Under the pieces are notes generated by a model that saw nothing but the letters and a program-made list of their open reading frames with translations, was not told the DNA's origin and did no database searches. Made by a program: the position numbers and the translations under genes. 47,041 bases of DNA from Streptococcus vestibularis ATCC 49124 (lineage in GTDB: Bacteria > Bacillota > Bacilli > Lactobacillales > Streptococcaceae). Each line of letters begins with the position of its first letter. Position 1 is the first letter of the stretch. Below, one piece after another: positions 1 through 8,402 of the stretch. The stretch spans positions 327,137-374,177 of the forward strand of contig NZ_GL831112.1 in the NCBI RefSeq assembly GCF_000188295.1. Direction: 5' to 3'.

Positions 1-37
1 AAATGAATATTATAAAATTTATGATAAGATATTAAGA

Positions 38-66
38 CGGTTAGCACTAGGCTAACCGACTTTTTT
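38..66 (+). terminator. Rho-independent terminator of the upstream transcript
   Basis: A perfect 8-bp stem (CGGTTAGC / GCTAACCG) with a 5-base loop is followed by a run of six T. It ends whatever gene lies left of the window and isolates the ABC transporter operon. Confidence 0.8.
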
Positions 67-85
67 AGAAAGAAAGGGCAACATT

Positions 86-1009
86 GTGAAAAAGAGTATC
101 GAAGCATTTAATCGGTCACCTTGGTATCTCCAAGTTATCATTGGTTTAATTGGTTTGGCAGTGGTTGTTGCTTTGGCTATTCCCGTATCATGGTTAGTGG
201 AGATTCTTTGGAGCTATATTTTGCAATTGGTTACAATTGTCTTCAAATGGATTTCATCTTGGATGCCAGCTGGTAAGCTCTTCTCATGGAAGGCTGTCTT
301 TGATGCGGTTCCTAAGATTGTAGAACACTTACCTTTAACATTAGGTTTGACCATTGCAGGTGCTTTCTTAGGTTTGATTTTAGCCCTTGTTTTTGCGGTT
401 GTTAAGATCAATCGAGTACGTATCCTTTATCCGATCCAAGCTGTTTTTGTGAGTTTCTTGCGCGGGACACCAATTCTTGTACAACTCATGTTAACCTACT
501 ATGGTATCCCACTCTTCCTTCGTTACTTGAATGGCGAATTCGGATTAGATTGGAATATTAATGAGATTCCACCAGCTATCTTCGCTATTACAGCCTTTGC
601 CTTTAACGAAGCGGCATACATGAGTGAAACTATTCGTGCGGCAATTCAGGCTGTTGATGCTGGGGAAATCGAAGCTGCCCGTTCTCTTGGGATGACATCA
701 GCACAGGTTTACCGTCGTGTCATTATTCCAAATGCGGCTGTTATTGCGACACCAAGTTTAATTAACAGTTTGATTGGTTTGACTAAGGGAACATCACTTG
801 CCTTCAGTGCTGGTATCGTCGAAATGTATGCACAGGCTCAGATCCTAGGTGGTGCTGACTATCGTTACTTTGAACGTTATATCTCAGTAGCTCTTGTATA
901 CTGGGTAATCTCAATCTTGATTGAAAACATTGGTCGTTCAGTTGAAAATCATATGGCTATTAAGGTTCCTGAAGCAACTGACATTTCTGGCATTGGAGGT
1001 GACCGCTAA
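86..1009 (+). CDS. Polar amino-acid ABC transporter permease
   Basis: Membrane permease of a polar amino-acid ABC importer (HisM/GlnP-type, about 307 aa). The protein is very hydrophobic with several membrane segments, and the coupling EAA motif (EAARSLGM) that contacts the ATPase starts at about residue 196. A long N-terminal extension with an extra hydrophobic segment precedes the usual permease domain. The start is GTG, preceded by an AGAAAGGG ribosome site. The stop overlaps the ATPase start by one base, so the two form one operon. No substrate-binding protein is encoded nearby, so one must come from elsewhere. The substrate cannot be read from sequence. The trxB neighbourhood and the missing binding protein would fit a sulfur amino acid such as cystine, but that is only inference. 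Confidence 0.9.
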   Translation: MKKSIEAFNRSPWYLQVIIGLIGLAVVVALAIPVSWLVEILWSYILQLVTIVFKWISSWMPAGKLFSWKAVFDAVPKIVEHLPLTLGLTIAGAFLGLILALVFAVVKINRVRILYPIQAVFVSFLRGTPILVQLMLTYYGIPLFLRYLNGEFGLDWNINEIPPAIFAITAFAFNEAAYMSETIRAAIQAVDAGEIEAARSLGMTSAQVYRRVIIPNAAVIATPSLINSLIGLTKGTSLAFSAGIVEMYAQAQILGGADYRYFERYISVALVYWVISILIENIGRSVENHMAIKVPEATDISGIGGDR

Positions 1010-1752
1010 TGATTAGTATCAAAAATTTGACCAAGGAATTTTCAGGACAAAAGGTTCTCGATGGCATTGATATTGACATTGAAAAAGGTGAAGTTGTCGC
1101 TCTGGTTGGTGCCTCTGGTGCAGGGAAGTCAACAATCCTTCGTAGCTTAAACTATTTGGAACAACCTGATTCTGGTACAATTATCATTGATGATTTTAAG
1201 GTGGATTTCGAAACAATTACCAAAGAGCAAATCCTTACCCTTCGTCGTAAGTTGGCCATGGTATTCCAACAGTTTAACCTCTTTGAACGTCGTACAGCCT
1301 TGGATAATGTTAAGGAAGGTCTTAAGATTGTTAAGAAACTTTCTGACGAAGAAGCTACTAAGATTGCGAAAGAAGAACTCGCTAAGGTTGGACTTTCTAA
1401 TCGAGAAAATCACTACCCACGTCACTTGTCAGGTGGTCAAAAGCAACGTGTGGCCTTGGCCCGTGCCCTTGCCATGAAGCCTGATGTGCTCTTGCTTGAC
1501 GAACCAACATCTGCTCTTGACCCTGAGTTGGTTGGTGAGGTTGAAAAATCAATCGCTGATGCGGCTAAGTCAGGTCAAACCATGATTTTGGTCAGTCACG
1601 ACATGAACTTTGTTTATCAAGTGGCTGATAAGGTGCTTTTCCTTGAAAAAGGTCATATCCTTGAACAAGGAACACCCGATGAAATCTTGAACCATCCAAA
1701 AGAAGAGCGAACAAAAGAATTTTTCGCTTCTTATTCAAAACAATACCTTTAA
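1009..1752 (+). CDS. Polar amino-acid ABC transporter ATP-binding protein
   Basis: ATPase subunit (GlnQ/HisP family, 247 aa) that energises the permease encoded immediately upstream. Walker A is at residues 34-42 (GASGAGKST), the Q-loop region reads FQQFNLF, the ABC signature LSGGQKQR starts at residue 140, Walker B with DE is at 164-165 (LLLDEPTSALD), and the H-loop VSHD follows. Length and motif set are complete. The ATG start overlaps the permease stop by one base, which suggests translational coupling. Confidence 0.93.
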   Translation: MISIKNLTKEFSGQKVLDGIDIDIEKGEVVALVGASGAGKSTILRSLNYLEQPDSGTIIIDDFKVDFETITKEQILTLRRKLAMVFQQFNLFERRTALDNVKEGLKIVKKLSDEEATKIAKEELAKVGLSNRENHYPRHLSGGQKQRVALARALAMKPDVLLLDEPTSALDPELVGEVEKSIADAAKSGQTMILVSHDMNFVYQVADKVLFLEKGHILEQGTPDEILNHPKEERTKEFFASYSKQYL

Positions 1753-1763
1753 GATGGGATTTT

Positions 1764-1772
1764 TGTTACAAT
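1764..1772 (+). promoter_or_regulatory. Extended -10 promoter for the unit before the DUF4059 gene
   Basis: TGTTACAAT matches an extended -10 (TGn followed by TACAAT), with predicted transcript start near 1779. No good -35 is seen at the expected distance. It lies about 15 bases after the ABC ATPase stop. Confidence 0.5.
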
Positions 1773-1778
1773 AGAAAA

Positions 1779-1950
1779 GGTGATGGGATAGGACTACATT
1801 TCTAGTTTATAGTCAGAGTCCCACAAGGATGATTAGGAACTTTTGAGTACTTCAAAGGCGACTAAGGAGTCCAATCAGATACTACACCGCACAGTTATTA
1901 CTATTCGGATTCAGAGGTTGGAGAATATTGTCTCAGCCTTTTCTATTTTT
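1779..1950 (+). ncRNA. Candidate structured small RNA or structured 5' leader
   Basis: This 170-base unit between the ABC ATPase and the DUF4059 gene has no plausible ORF but has its own extended -10 promoter. Three helical parts can be drawn by hand. First, GGGA (1785-1788) with TCCC (1819-1822) encloses GACTA/TAGTC. Second, TGATT (1830-1834) with AATCA (1873-1877) encloses a 7-bp hairpin CTTTTGA/TCAAAGG (1840-1858). Third, a terminator-like hairpin at 1915-1939 is followed by T-rich sequence. It could be a free small RNA or an attenuating leader of the DUF4059/trxB transcript. I do not recognise an RNA family. Confidence 0.4.
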
Positions 1951-1966
1951 TACTTTAGGATGATTT

Positions 1967-2191
1967 ATGTTATTAAATATTTTTAAATTTTATCTCTTAG
2001 GCCTTGTGATTGCTTTCTTTGTTTGCTTGGTGCTTGGCGCCCTTTGGCTTGGATGGCGTGCCCTACGTCGTGCAGACAAAACAGTTAAGGAGCGTCAAGG
2101 TGCCCTCTATGATGCTATTATGATGTCGATGGTTTCGATTCCAGTATTGGCATTTGCTTTTATGGCGATTCTTATCGTACTGAATGCATAA
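1967..2191 (+). CDS. DUF4059 family small membrane protein
   Basis: A 74-aa protein with two hydrophobic segments (about residues 5-30 and 52-72) separated by a basic, polar stretch (RRADKTVKERQ). It matches the small DUF4059 membrane proteins that I recall sitting between an amino-acid ABC ATPase and trxB in streptococci. Function is unknown. An AGGA ribosome site precedes the ATG. It is 65 bases ahead of trxB with no terminator between, so the two may be cotranscribed. Confidence 0.75.
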   Translation: MLLNIFKFYLLGLVIAFFVCLVLGALWLGWRALRRADKTVKERQGALYDAIMMSMVSIPVLAFAFMAILIVLNA

Positions 2192-2256
2192 TTCTAGCTT
2201 TGTTGGCAAATTAGGTGTAAGATATCTCTACAAGAAAATCATATAAGGAGTTAATC

Positions 2257-3177
2257 ATGTACGATACAATTGTTATTGGAGCTGGTCCTGCGGGGATGAC
2301 GGCAGCACTTTATGCAGCCCGTGCCAACCTTAAAGTGGCAACTTTGGAGCAAGGTGCTCCTGGTGGACAGATGAATAACACATCTGATATTGAGAATTAT
2401 CCTGGTTTTGAAAGTATTTCTGGTCCAGAATTGTCCATGAAGATGTTTGAACCCTTGGAAAAATTGGGCGTTGAAAACCTTTATGGTATCGTGTCTGGTA
2501 TCGAAGATAAGGGTGATTATAAAGTTGTCAAAACTGGTGACGAGGAGTACCAAACCAAGACAGTTATCATTGCGACTGGTGCTAAACACCGCCACATTGG
2601 TGTTGCTGGTGAAGAAGAGTACAACAGCCGTGGGGTATCTTACTGTGCGGTGTGTGATGGTGCATTCTTCCGTAATCAGGACCTCTTGGTTGTTGGTGGT
2701 GGAGACTCTGCTGTTGAAGAAGGAATTTATTTGACACGCTTTGCCAACAGCGTGACCATTGTTCACCGTCGTGACGAATTGCGTGCCCAAAAGGTCCTTC
2801 AAGACCGTGCCTTCACCAATGAAAAGGTCAAGTTTATCTGGGATTCAGTCGTTGAAGAAATCAAGGGTGATGATATCAAGGTTCGCAGTGTTGATATTAA
2901 GAATGTCAAAACTGGTGAGGTGACTAACCACGAATTTGGCGGTGTCTTCGTTTATGTGGGACTTGATCCTGTTTCAGATTACTTGACTGGTCTCGACATC
3001 ACTGACCAGGACGGTTGGGTAATTACAGATGATAAGATGGCGACACGTATTCCAGGTATCTTTGCCATTGGAGATATCCGTCAGAAAGACCTTCGCCAAA
3101 TCACAACAGCCGTAGGTGATGGTGCCACAGCTGGCATCGAAGCTTACAACTACGTGACTGCTTTAGAAGATAAATAA
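2257..3177 (+). CDS. trxB: Thioredoxin-disulfide reductase
   Basis: Cytosolic NADPH-dependent flavoprotein (306 aa) that reduces thioredoxin. The FAD-binding GAGPAG motif is near residue 9, the redox-active CAVC pair is C130/C133 followed by the diagnostic D, and the NADPH-binding GGGDSA is at 147-152. A C-terminal GDIR segment completes the FAD site. Length is as usual for low-Mr TrxB. An AGGAG ribosome site precedes the ATG. The preceding DUF4059 gene and a following bidirectional terminator define its unit. Confidence 0.95.
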   Translation: MYDTIVIGAGPAGMTAALYAARANLKVATLEQGAPGGQMNNTSDIENYPGFESISGPELSMKMFEPLEKLGVENLYGIVSGIEDKGDYKVVKTGDEEYQTKTVIIATGAKHRHIGVAGEEEYNSRGVSYCAVCDGAFFRNQDLLVVGGGDSAVEEGIYLTRFANSVTIVHRRDELRAQKVLQDRAFTNEKVKFIWDSVVEEIKGDDIKVRSVDIKNVKTGEVTNHEFGGVFVYVGLDPVSDYLTGLDITDQDGWVITDDKMATRIPGIFAIGDIRQKDLRQITTAVGDGATAGIEAYNYVTALEDK

Positions 3178-3185
3178 CAAAAAAA

Positions 3186-3208
3186 CCACCCTAAGGGGTG
3201 GCTTTTTT
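3186..3208. terminator. Terminator between convergent trxB and the LysR gene
   Basis: CCACCC / GGGTGG stem with a TAAG loop, flanked by A-run on the left and T-run on the right, so it can work in both directions for the convergent genes. Confidence 0.85.
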
Positions 3209-4088
3209 ATGTTATTTTGTCTAGGAGAGTTTTGAACGTTTCAACTTCATTTGATAGGGGTGTTCCTTTTAGGTAGGCGTAGCTTACATGAAAATCGAGT
3301 TGCTCGTCGTCCTCTAAAGGAATTTTAACCAATTTATCCATGGATTCAAATTGTGTGACATCAGTGATGAGACTGATGCCGAGATTTTTTTCAACTAACT
3401 GACCGATTGTAGGCAGATCACTTAATTCTAAGAAGGAAACGGCCTGATTTTGATAACCTTCATTCAGTATATTGAAGGCTTCCATATGCACATGTCCCTC
3501 GTTGAGTAGAATAAAGCGTTCTTCAAGAACATCCTTGAAACAGATGACTTCTTTATCCGCAAATTTATGGCTTTCAGAGACTAGAATATAAAACGGTGAT
3601 TTATAGAGTTCGTGAGTTGTTAATTTAGGATGCTCTAGGGGATGAAGGCTAGCTACTAAACTGAAATCTAAGTCTCCAGAGATTAATTGCTGTAGCAATT
3701 CTAAAGAACCTTCTGTACTAAATTCCATTTCGGATAAGATTGATAAATCTTGATTTTTTTCGAGCAGTTGCGCAAGAACTCTGGCTCTGATAATTGGAGG
3801 AAACCCAATTTTTGCTTTTGCATGAATAGAGCGATGGATTTCTTTGGAGAGTACGGATAGCTCAGTTAGGATGGCTTCAGCATGTTTAGCTACAATATCG
3901 CCTTGGTGTGTAAAGGCAACATTACGATGAGATGGGTCCTTAACAAAAAGGTGACAAGCAAAATGATCTTCTAAACGCTTGATGGCGTAGCTAACAGTAG
4001 GTTGGCTGACCCGACAATGTTTAGAGGCTGCGGTGAAGGAATGGAGTCTGTAAAGATGATAAAAATATTCTAAATCTCGGATATTCAT
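3207..4088 (-). CDS. mleR: LysR-family regulator, probable malolactic regulator MleR
   Basis: A 293-aa LysR-type transcription factor. The N-terminal winged helix-turn-helix (about residues 1-60, with SFTAASKHCRVSQPTVSYAIKRLE) is followed by a substrate-binding-like effector domain. It is transcribed away from the malolactic enzyme gene across a 145-base gap that contains a 9-bp inverted repeat, the classic arrangement for a LysR activator of its neighbour. In lactic acid bacteria MleR activates malolactic genes in response to malate. That assignment here rests on the LysR family plus gene position. Confidence 0.85.
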   Translation of the reverse strand: MNIRDLEYFYHLYRLHSFTAASKHCRVSQPTVSYAIKRLEDHFACHLFVKDPSHRNVAFTHQGDIVAKHAEAILTELSVLSKEIHRSIHAKAKIGFPPIIRARVLAQLLEKNQDLSILSEMEFSTEGSLELLQQLISGDLDFSLVASLHPLEHPKLTTHELYKSPFYILVSESHKFADKEVICFKDVLEERFILLNEGHVHMEAFNILNEGYQNQAVSFLELSDLPTIGQLVEKNLGISLITDVTQFESMDKLVKIPLEDDEQLDFHVSYAYLKGTPLSNEVETFKTLLDKIT

Positions 4089-4098
4089 TTTTTTATTT

Positions 4099-4137
4099 TA
4101 TCATAAACCCTATTTGTTATAAATAATTTTTATGATA
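4099..4137. promoter_or_regulatory. Inverted repeat, probable LysR/MleR operator
   Basis: Perfect 9-bp inverted repeat TATCATAAA / TTTATGATA with a 21-base centre, lying between the divergent regulator and malolactic enzyme genes and ending 10 bases upstream of the mleS -35. The position suits a LysR-type operator controlling both directions. Confidence 0.55.
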
Positions 4138-4147
4138 ACAGAGCTTG

Positions 4148-4177
4148 TTGACTATAAGATTTTTTGAGGAATATAAT
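4148..4177 (+). promoter_or_regulatory. Promoter of mleS-mleP
   Basis: TTGACT (4148-4153), an 18-base spacer and TATAAT (4172-4177). Predicted transcript start is about 50 bases before the mleS ATG. Confidence 0.7.
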
Positions 4178-4233
4178 GTCTAGCGACAGTTGAATAGATT
4201 AGTCACTAAATTATTTATGAGGAGTATTTCGCA

Positions 4234-5856
4234 ATGAAATCACATGAAATTTTAAACAATCCATTCCTTAATAAAGGAACTGCTTTCACAATGGAAGAAC
4301 GTAAAGAACTTGGCCTAATTGGTCTTCTTCCTCCATATGTTCAAACTATCGAAGAACAGGCTGAACAAGCTTACCAACATTTCTTGCGCAAACCATCTGA
4401 CCTTGAAAAGCGTCTTTTCTTGATGGAGATTTTCAATACAAACCGTACTCTTTTCTACTACCTCTTTAACCAACACATCGTTGAGTTCAACCCAATCGTC
4501 TATGATCCAGTGATCGCGGACACCATTGAACAATATTCTGAACTCTTTGTAGATCCACAATATGCGGCTTACCTTGATATTAACCACCCAGAAAATATCG
4601 AAGAAACCTTGAAAAATGCGGCTGGCGATCGCGATATCCGCTTGATCGTTGCAACTGACGCAGAAGGAATTCTCGGTATTGGTGACTGGGGTGTCCAAGG
4701 TGTTGACATTTCTGTCGGAAAACTCATGGTCTACACTGCTGCAGCCGGAATTGATCCAGCTTGCGTTATGCCTCTTGTCATCGATGCTGGTACCAACCGT
4801 GAAGAATTGTTGAACAATCCAATGTATCTTGGAAACCGTCATGAACGTGTTCGTGGTGAAAAATACGATGCCTTTATCGATCAATTTGTTCAAACAGCTG
4901 GAAAACTTTTCCCTAAATTGTACCTTCACTGGGAAGACTTCGGTCGTTCAAATGCAGCTGATATCTTGAACCGTTACAAGAAAGAAATTCCAACTTTCAA
5001 CGATGATATTCAAGGTACTGGTATCGTTGTCTTGGGTGGTATCTTTGGAGCTATGGATATCACTGGTGAAAAATTGACAGACCAAGTTTACCTTTGCTAT
5101 GGTGGTGGTTCTGCTGGTGCTGGTATCGCAGATCGTGTTCACGCTGAAATGGTTGCGGAAGGCCTTTCTCCAGAAGAAGCCTACAAACGTTTCTTCATGA
5201 TCGATAAACAAGGCCTTTTGTTTGATGATATGGAAGATTTGACACCAGCTCAAAAACCATTTGCTAAAAAACGTTCTGACTTCGAAGGCAAAGGCGATAT
5301 GACCAGTCTTCTTGAAGTGATCAAAACAGTAAAACCAACCATCTTGGTCGGAACTTCTACAAACCCAGGTGCCTTCACTAAAGAAGTGGTTGAAGCAATG
5401 TGTGAAAACACTGAACGCCCTGTTATCTTCCCAATTTCTAACCCAACCAAGAAATTGGAAGCAACAGCCCAACAAGTCATTGAATGGTCAGACGGGAAAG
5501 CCTTTGTAGCTACCGGTGTACCTTCAGGAACCATTAGCTATAAAGGTGTGGACTACGAAATCGGTCAAGCCAATAACGCTTTGATCTACCCAGGTCTTGG
5601 TCTCGGTATGTTGGCATCTGAAGCTAAATTGTTGACAGATGAAATGATTGGGGCAGCAGCTCACTCATTGTCAGGTATCGTCAATCCAGGTCAACCAGGT
5701 GCGCCAGTCCTCCCACCATTCCAATATGTAGCTGACGTGTCTATCAAGGTAGCAGAAGCTGTTGCCAAGAAAGCTCAAGAACAAGGGCTTGCTCAAGCTG
5801 AAGAAACAGATATGGCCAAAGCTGTACGTGACCTTAAATGGTATCCTAAATACTAA
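4234..5856 (+). CDS. mleS: Malolactic enzyme
   Basis: Cytosolic NAD- and Mn-dependent enzyme that decarboxylates L-malate to L-lactate and CO2. At 540 aa it has the malic-enzyme fold: an N-terminal malic domain, then an NAD-binding domain with the glycine-rich GGGSAGAG at residues 290-297. Length (about 540 aa) and the adjacent malate permease and LysR gene separate it from ordinary malic enzyme, although the two families look alike by eye. It is the first gene of a two-gene operon with mleP and is preceded by a GGAG ribosome site. Decarboxylation consumes a proton, so with the permease it provides acid protection and proton motive force. Confidence 0.9.
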   Translation: MKSHEILNNPFLNKGTAFTMEERKELGLIGLLPPYVQTIEEQAEQAYQHFLRKPSDLEKRLFLMEIFNTNRTLFYYLFNQHIVEFNPIVYDPVIADTIEQYSELFVDPQYAAYLDINHPENIEETLKNAAGDRDIRLIVATDAEGILGIGDWGVQGVDISVGKLMVYTAAAGIDPACVMPLVIDAGTNREELLNNPMYLGNRHERVRGEKYDAFIDQFVQTAGKLFPKLYLHWEDFGRSNAADILNRYKKEIPTFNDDIQGTGIVVLGGIFGAMDITGEKLTDQVYLCYGGGSAGAGIADRVHAEMVAEGLSPEEAYKRFFMIDKQGLLFDDMEDLTPAQKPFAKKRSDFEGKGDMTSLLEVIKTVKPTILVGTSTNPGAFTKEVVEAMCENTERPVIFPISNPTKKLEATAQQVIEWSDGKAFVATGVPSGTISYKGVDYEIGQANNALIYPGLGLGMLASEAKLLTDEMIGAAAHSLSGIVNPGQPGAPVLPPFQYVADVSIKVAEAVAKKAQEQGLAQAEETDMAKAVRDLKWYPKY

Positions 5857-5877
5857 TAAGGAGCTGACTGAACAACC

Positions 5878-7152
5878 ATGAAAAAATTGAATGAAATCAA
5901 AATTTCCGGTGTCAGTCTTCCTCTATATGCATTCATCGTCTTCGTTCTCGCGGTGACGATTGCTATGGGGAAACTCCCACTCAATATGCTTGGACTGACC
6001 CTCCTTTTGGTCGTCATGGGGCATGTTCTCTACTTTATTGGTGAGAAACTGCCAATTATGAACTCTTACCTAGGTGGTGGTTCAGTATTTACTCTGCTTG
6101 GTGCAACTCTTCTTGCTACATTTCATATCATTCCAAAAGATATTATTGTAGCAACAAAAGGATTTTTGGGAGATTCCTTTGGCTTTCTTGATTTTTATAT
6201 TGCAGCCTTGATTTGTGGTGCTATCCTTGGTATGAATCGTAAGATTTTGGTGAAAGCCTCTGCACGCTTTATCCCCGTGTCTCTTGTTACCATGGTTATT
6301 GGTGCCTTTAGCGTTGGTCTTGTGGGGATGCTTCTTGGTCAAGGGTTCGGGCACTCTATCCTTTATGTTTCCTTCCCTCAAATGGTTGGAGGAATGGGAG
6401 CGGGTATTTTGCCACTTTCTAAAATTTATGCCTCTAACTTACATGGTGATCAAGCGACTATCTTCTCTCAATTAGCACCTGCGACTACTTTAGGAAATAT
6501 TCTGGCTATTATCGGTGCTGTTCTTATTTCAAAAGTTTTTGTTAATAGTAAGTCAAATGGACATGGTGTCTTGATTCCTGTTAATAAGGATGAGTTGAAA
6601 AAGGAAAAACTAAATTTGAATCCGACTGATATTGGGGTTGGAATGATGTTTGCTTTTACAATCTTTTTGCTTGGTGTGATTTGCAATGCCTTTGTTCCAA
6701 AAATTCACAGCTATGCCTTCATGATTATCATTGTGTTTATCTTGAAAGCCTTGGATGTGGTACCAAAAACTTTGGAAAATTGTGTTGTAATGTTTAACCA
6801 AGTCATCATGTCAAATCTGACCCATGCAGTACTTGCAGGTATTGGCCTTTCTTTGATTGATTTGGCAACATTAGCAAAAGCGATGAATGTTCAATTTATT
6901 ATTCTAAGTTTGACATCAGTTGTTGCAATGGGACTTGCTGCTGCTATTATTGGTGAGTTTGTAGGTTTATTCCCAGTTGAAACGGCAATTGGTGCCGGTA
7001 TGATTAATAACTCTATGGGTGGTACGGGTAATATTGCTGTACTTTCTGCATCAGATCGTATGGAAATGATTGCTTTTGCTCAAATGGCAAATCGTTTAAG
7101 TGGAGCTATTATTTTAATTCTAGGTGGCCTATTAGCATCTATGTTGAATTAG
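5878..7152 (+). CDS. mleP: Malate permease, 2-hydroxycarboxylate transporter family
   Basis: A 424-aa integral membrane protein with many hydrophobic segments. It has the glycine-rich stretches typical of the 2-hydroxycarboxylate transporters (GGMGAGILPLS and GGTGNIAVLSA), one in each half as expected for their two reentrant loops. The family exchanges malate for lactate or takes malate up. The gene follows mleS by 21 bases. The visible AAGGAG ribosome site at 5858-5863 is 14 bases from the ATG, longer than usual. A terminator follows, so mleS-mleP is the complete transcript. Confidence 0.9.
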   Translation: MKKLNEIKISGVSLPLYAFIVFVLAVTIAMGKLPLNMLGLTLLLVVMGHVLYFIGEKLPIMNSYLGGGSVFTLLGATLLATFHIIPKDIIVATKGFLGDSFGFLDFYIAALICGAILGMNRKILVKASARFIPVSLVTMVIGAFSVGLVGMLLGQGFGHSILYVSFPQMVGGMGAGILPLSKIYASNLHGDQATIFSQLAPATTLGNILAIIGAVLISKVFVNSKSNGHGVLIPVNKDELKKEKLNLNPTDIGVGMMFAFTIFLLGVICNAFVPKIHSYAFMIIIVFILKALDVVPKTLENCVVMFNQVIMSNLTHAVLAGIGLSLIDLATLAKAMNVQFIILSLTSVVAMGLAAAIIGEFVGLFPVETAIGAGMINNSMGGTGNIAVLSASDRMEMIAFAQMANRLSGAIILILGGLLASMLN

Positions 7153-7185
7153 TTAAGAAAATACTATTTGTGTGAGAAACACTTT

Positions 7186-7210
7186 GAGGACTGTTATGTC
7201 CTCTTTTTTT
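7186..7210 (+). terminator. Terminator of mleS-mleP
   Basis: GAGGAC / GTCCTC stem with a TGTTAT loop followed by seven T. Confidence 0.85.
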
Positions 7211-7261
7211 GGTGTAATCAATACAGATTATATGTGCTCAATATACTATACAATTGGTTTT

Positions 7262-7270
7262 TGCTATAAT
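7262..7270 (+). promoter_or_regulatory. Extended -10 promoter of rsmD-coaD-sepM
   Basis: TGCTATAAT is a perfect extended -10. No strong -35 is visible. It is about 60 bases before the chosen rsmD start. Confidence 0.6.
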
Positions 7271-7332
7271 AGGTACATTGATAAAAACTAGGGTTTCTTT
7301 TTTCAATAAAATAATGAAACGAGGTGACCGAC

Positions 7333-7872
7333 TTGCGTGTTGTAGCAGGTGATTTTGGCGGACGTCCGCTTAAAACGTTAGAAGGCAAAACGACTCGTCC
7401 AACAACGGACAAGGTCAAGGGTGCCATTTTCAATATGATTGGTCCTTTCTTTGATGGAGGACGTGTTTTGGATCTTTTTTCTGGGAGTGGTAGTCTGGCC
7501 ATTGAGGCTATTAGTCGTGGCATGTCGTCTGCTGTCCTCGTGGAGAAAGACCGTCGGGCACAAGCCATTATTCAGGAAAATATCAAAATAACCAAGAGTG
7601 AGAAGCAGTTCCAGCTTTTGAAGATGGATGCAGCGCGTGCACTGACCCAATTGACAGGTCAATTTGACTTGGTGCTTTTAGATCCGCCTTATGCCAAAGA
7701 GCAGATTGTGGCCAATATTACTCAGTTAGAGGAGCAAGGGCTCTTGGCTGAAGAAGTTATGTTGGTTTGCGAGACGGATAAGGCAGTGGACTTGCCTGAA
7801 GAAATTTCAAACTTTGGGATTTGGAAGCAGAAAACATATGGTATCAGTAAGGTGACCGTTTACGTACGTTAG
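7333..7872 (+). CDS. rsmD: 16S rRNA (guanine(966)-N(2))-methyltransferase
   Basis: SAM-dependent methyltransferase that modifies G966 of 16S rRNA during 30S assembly. The N-terminus MRVVAGDFGGRPLK is characteristic of the family, the SAM-binding LDLFSGSGSLAIEA follows, and the catalytic DPPY begins at residue 117. I chose the TTG at 7333 (179 aa) over the GTG at 7324. TTG lies 6 bases after the GAGGTG ribosome site, whereas that GTG is part of the site itself. It heads a conserved unit with coaD and the PDZ/Lon protease gene. Confidence 0.9.
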   Translation: MRVVAGDFGGRPLKTLEGKTTRPTTDKVKGAIFNMIGPFFDGGRVLDLFSGSGSLAIEAISRGMSSAVLVEKDRRAQAIIQENIKITKSEKQFQLLKMDAARALTQLTGQFDLVLLDPPYAKEQIVANITQLEEQGLLAEEVMLVCETDKAVDLPEEISNFGIWKQKTYGISKVTVYVR

Positions 7873-7904
7873 CCTTAGATAGGGAAGTTGTAGAAAGGAA
7901 TGCT

Positions 7905-8402
7905 ATGACAAAGATTGCTATGTTTACGGGGTCTTTTGATCCGATTACCAATGGGCATATGGATATCATTGCCAGAGCCAGCAAGTTCTTTGATGAGCTC
8001 TATATAGGCCTTTTTTATAATAAAAATAAGCAGGGCTTCTGGGATGTTGCGACTCGCAAGCGTATCTTGGAAGAGGTTGTAGCAGATCTTCCCAATGTCA
8101 AGGTTATAACGGCTCACGATAGTCTGGCTGTAGATGTCGCCAAAGATCTTGGGGTGACTTATTTGGTTCGAGGCCTTCGCAATGCGACAGATTTTGACTA
8201 TGAGGCCAATATGGACTATTTCAATAAAGGTTTAGCGCCTGAATTAGAAACGGTTTATTTGATTGCTAGTCATGAGGTGACACCAGTGTCTTCCAGTCGT
8301 GTACGTGAGTTGATTTATTTTGAGGGGAACATTAGCTCTTATGTTCCGCAAGCAGTTGTTAAGGAAGTGGAGGCCAAGCGTGGCAAACAAGACAAAATCT
8401 AA
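7905..8402 (+). CDS. coaD: Pantetheine-phosphate adenylyltransferase
   Basis: Cytosolic enzyme of coenzyme A synthesis that transfers AMP from ATP to 4'-phosphopantetheine, giving dephospho-CoA. At 165 aa it has the nucleotidyltransferase signature GSFDPITNGHMDII at the N-terminus (H of the T/HxGH motif) and the C-terminal SSSRVREL phosphate-binding segment. Length is normal for the family. An AAAGGA ribosome site precedes the ATG. The last 23 bases overlap the start of the next gene. Confidence 0.95.
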   Translation: MTKIAMFTGSFDPITNGHMDIIARASKFFDELYIGLFYNKNKQGFWDVATRKRILEEVVADLPNVKVITAHDSLAVDVAKDLGVTYLVRGLRNATDFDYEANMDYFNKGLAPELETVYLIASHEVTPVSSSRVRELIYFEGNISSYVPQAVVKEVEAKRGKQDKI

